Origin: an uncultured Eubacteriales bacterium
Lineage (GTDB): Bacteria > Bacillota > Clostridia > Oscillospirales > UMGS1783
DNA length: 5,760 bases
NCBI GenBank assembly: GCA_900555065.1
Contig: USJY01000105.1
Location: forward strand, 1 to 5,760
Direction: 5' to 3'
Made by a program: the position numbers and the translations under genes
Part shown: positions 5,647-5,760 of the stretch, in pieces
Layout of the letters: every line of letters starts with the position of its first letter
Numbering within the stretch: position 1 is the stretch's first letter
Notes under the pieces: model-generated
What the model was told of the DNA's origin: nothing
What the model saw: the letters and a program-made list of their open reading frames with translations, nothing else
Databases searched by the model: none

Positions 5647-5760
5647 GCCGCCGCACGGCGCCGGACGGCTTTCTGCGCGCGTCTGCCTGCCATATCCCAT
5701 TGCGAAGCCGAGCGCGCCTGGCAGTCGCACGCTGCGCCGCGTACCCGCGCGCCCTTTCGT
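5647..5760. repeat. Direct repeat, copy 2 (114 bp, reaches window edge)
   Basis: This is a near-identical second copy, 244-247 bases from copy 1 and in the same orientation. It begins GCCGCCGCACGGCG and ends at the last base of the window, so it may continue further. Between the copies 130 bases (5517-5646) are not repeated within the window. The high identity suggests recent duplication or membership of a dispersed repeat family. Confidence 0.88.

Larger units (their letters stand above)
5373..5760. other. Repeat-rich intergenic region without a convincing gene
   Basis: This 388-base stretch upstream of the regulator is very GC-rich. Several overlapping open frames exist on the minus strand, but they are Arg/Ala/Gly-rich, lack ribosome sites and read the same repeat in different frames, so they look spurious. 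It holds two direct repeat copies and, between them, several palindromes. The regulator's promoter should lie here, but no -10/-35 pair stands out; the only AT-rich run is around 5641-5646. Confidence 0.7.

Noticed and set aside
5083..5730. Arg/Ala-rich open frames on the minus strand through the repeats
   Set aside because: They overlap the regulator in another frame, have no ribosome site and read low-complexity GC-rich sequence; the repeat is translated in different frames in each.
5400..5760. CRISPR array or tRNA cluster
   Set aside because: There are only two copies about 115 bases long with a 130-base spacer, unlike CRISPR repeats, and no cloverleaf is apparent.

Overview
The window looks like a chromosomal segment of a high-GC member of the Firmicutes, most likely a gut-type Clostridia (Oscillospiraceae-like). 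This is an inference from protein style, strong purine-rich Shine-Dalgarno sites, a tightly overlapping ABC-2/GldG/DUF4340 gene set and GC-rich third codon positions. There is no marker gene that fixes the taxon.

Layout. Bases 1-3979 (+ strand) hold a four-gene operon whose first gene is cut by the left edge: an ABC ATPase (2-1129), a six-to-eight-helix ABC-2 permease (1126-1989), a GldG-like membrane-anchored auxiliary protein (1989-3431) and a short DUF4340 protein (3428-3979). Each junction is a 1-4 base overlap with a Shine-Dalgarno site inside the upstream gene, so the four are probably translationally coupled. A very strong intrinsic terminator (3991-4024) closes the operon, and a second hairpin (4041-4077) lies between it and the convergent gene. 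On the minus strand a DtxR/MntR-type metalloregulator (5372 to 4980) is followed by a ZIP-family metal transporter (4864 to 4076), a plausible metal-homeostasis pair. Bases 5373-5760, upstream of the regulator, have no convincing gene. They carry two copies of a roughly 115-base direct repeat separated by palindrome-rich DNA.

How the genes work together. The + operon encodes a GldA/GldF/GldG-like ABC-2 transporter with a DUF4340 accessory protein; its substrate is unknown. The main oddity is the ATPase. Up to the Walker B motif it reads as the nucleotide-binding domain of a type-I ABC exporter. From Walker B onward it reads as a GldA-like ABC-2 ATPase with that family's C-terminal domain. The switch falls in the shared LDEPT motif, in frame. 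It is either a real recombination/deletion that fused two ABC genes or an assembly misjoin at a conserved motif. The same protein ends in an acidic Pro/Thr-rich tail of four 14-residue tandem repeats, unusual for this family.
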